From SHZI01 sp032122615 (GTDB taxonomy: Bacteria > Pseudomonadota > Gammaproteobacteria > Steroidobacterales > GCA-2729495), in NCBI GenBank assembly GCA_032122615.1, contig JAQBGF010000123.1, positions 1 to 5,871 of the forward strand: a DNA stretch of 5,871 nt, read 5' to 3'. Shown in pieces: positions 4,836-5,871 of this stretch; position 1 is the first letter of the stretch, and each line of letters begins with the position of its first letter. The notes under the pieces are model-generated. The model saw only the letters and a list, made by a program, of their open reading frames with translations, did not search any database and had not been told where the DNA came from. The position numbers and the translations under genes are program-made.

Positions 4836-5871
4836 AGAACTTACACCCGCGGAACGTGCCGGGCTGCTGCAACGCCTGGTGAACGGTGAACTGCCCGACG
4901 CCCGCGGCCGCTTCGGTCCCTTCGGCGGCTGCTACGCTCCGGAGACCCTGGTGACGGCGCTGGGGCGGTTGGCCGACGGGATGCACCGGTACCTGGGCGA
5001 CCCGGAATTCCAGGCGGAACTCGGGCGGGAATTGCGGGAGTGGGTCGGCCGGCCGACGGCGCTCAGCCACGCGCCGACGCTCAGCAGGCACTGGGGCGTG
5101 GACGTTTTCCTCAAGCGCGAGGACCTCGCCCACACGGGCGCTCACAAGATCAACAACGCGCTCGGCCAGGCGCTGCTAGCGAAACGCCTGGGTGCAAAGC
5201 GCGTCATCGCCGAGACGGGCGCCGGGCAGCATGGCGTGGCGACGGCCGCGGCCTGTGCGCGCGTTGGCATGCCGTGCATCGTCTACATGGGTGCCGTGGA
5301 CGTGCGACGGCAGGCGCCAAACGTCGAGCGCATGGTGCAGCTCGGTGCCGAAGTCGTGCCGGTAAGAAGCGGCGACCGGACCCTGCGCGCGGCGATCGAC
5401 GAGGCCTTCCGCGACTGGGTGTCGGATCCTGACGGTAGCTACTACCTGCTGGGTTCCGCGGTCGGTCCCCACCCCTACCCGCTGCTGGTTCGCGAACTGC
5501 AGTCTGTGATTGGCCGCGAGGCTCGTGCGCAATTCATAGAACGTACCGGTGGCTTGCCGGACGCTGCCTTTGCCTGTGTCGGCGGTGGCTCGAACGCCAT
5601 TGGCCTGTTTCACCCGCTGGTGGGTGACGCGTCGATCGAACTCGTTGGCGTCGAGGCGGGCGGCCGCAGCGCGAAACTCGGTGACAACGCTGCGACCCTG
5701 GCCACGGGTCGCCCCGGCGTTCTCCACGGCACGTATTCGATGCTGCTGCAGGATGATGACGGGCAGGTGCAGGAAACCCACTCGATTTCCGCCGGTCTCG
5801 ACTACCCGGGCGTCGGCCCCGAGCACGCGCTGTTGCGCGCGATCGGGCGCGTGACCTACGTCAGCGCCACC
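4825..5871 (+). CDS. trpB: Tryptophan synthase beta chain (TrpB), 3' end outside window
   Basis: TrpB is the PLP-dependent subunit that condenses indole with serine to form tryptophan in an alpha2-beta2 complex with TrpA. The frame stays open for 349 codons to the window edge; about 50 residues are expected to be missing, including the PLP N1 contact near SSHA. Visible motifs are GRFGPFGG near residues 30-37, LKREDL, the PLP lysine Lys108 in HTGAHKINN (103-111), Glu130 in AETGAGQHG (129-137), LLGSAVGPHPYP, the phosphate-binding GGGSNAIG (253-260), and LDYPGVGPEH (325-334). This is the TrpB1 type that works with TrpA. About 30 residues precede FGPFGG, roughly 20-25 more than in the short enteric protein; the start is supported by GGAG at 4814-4817. 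Translation is probably coupled to trpF. trpA is the expected next gene. Confidence 0.97.
   Translation, partial: MQSEELTPAERAGLLQRLVNGELPDARGRFGPFGGCYAPETLVTALGRLADGMHRYLGDPEFQAELGRELREWVGRPTALSHAPTLSRHWGVDVFLKREDLAHTGAHKINNALGQALLAKRLGAKRVIAETGAGQHGVATAAACARVGMPCIVYMGAVDVRRQAPNVERMVQLGAEVVPVRSGDRTLRAAIDEAFRDWVSDPDGSYYLLGSAVGPHPYPLLVRELQSVIGREARAQFIERTGGLPDAAFACVGGGSNAIGLFHPLVGDASIELVGVEAGGRSAKLGDNAATLATGRPGVLHGTYSMLLQDDDGQVQETHSISAGLDYPGVGPEHALLRAIGRVTYVSAT

Noticed and set aside
5176..5826. 216-codon minus-strand open frame opposite trpB
   Set aside because: Shadow of trpB, whose + strand frame carries all PLP-binding motifs.

Overview
The window is the 5' two-thirds of a tryptophan-biosynthesis operon from a GC-rich bacterium, all on the + strand: promoter, Trp-rich leader peptide with a transcription attenuator, then trpE, trpG, trpD, trpC, trpF and the first 349 codons of trpB, which runs off the right edge. 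trpA would be expected next but lies outside the window. A leader-peptide attenuator, together with separate (unfused) trpE/trpG and trpC/trpF genes, suggests a proteobacterium, plausibly a gammaproteobacterium outside the enterics. The sequence alone does not settle the taxon.

Layout. Positions 1-89 hold the last codons of a PYROXD2/phytoene-desaturase-like FAD oxidoreductase. Positions 90-135 hold a weak hairpin and nothing else recognisable. Positions 136-334 are the control region: a sigma70-type promoter (TTGACG, 18 nt, GATACT), a 24-residue leader ORF (trpL) with three consecutive Trp codons, a competing pair of RNA structures, and an intrinsic terminator with a GNRA loop and eight Ts just before trpE. 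From 335 onward the genes are packed tightly: trpE/trpG overlap by 4 nt, trpG/trpD are 5 nt apart, trpD/trpC overlap by 4 nt, trpC/trpF are 10 nt apart and trpF/trpB overlap by 11 nt. No gap between structural genes is large enough for another gene.

How it works together. TrpE and TrpG form anthranilate synthase (chorismate plus glutamine to anthranilate). TrpD adds phosphoribosyl, TrpF isomerises the product, TrpC closes the indole ring to indole-3-glycerol phosphate, and TrpB (with TrpA) makes tryptophan. Output is likely controlled twice: by Trp feedback on TrpE (LLES motif present) and by ribosome-mediated attenuation in the leader.

The most interesting material is in the leader. A near-perfect antiterminator helix (224-236 with 284-296) can be drawn that excludes both the early hairpin (219-236) and the terminator (283-310). 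The predicted transcription start falls at the trpL ATG, so the leader mRNA may be leaderless. A second point is TrpF, which has Glu where the general-acid Asp is expected. I found no mobile element, CRISPR array, tRNA or rRNA, and no evidence of a wholly new system.
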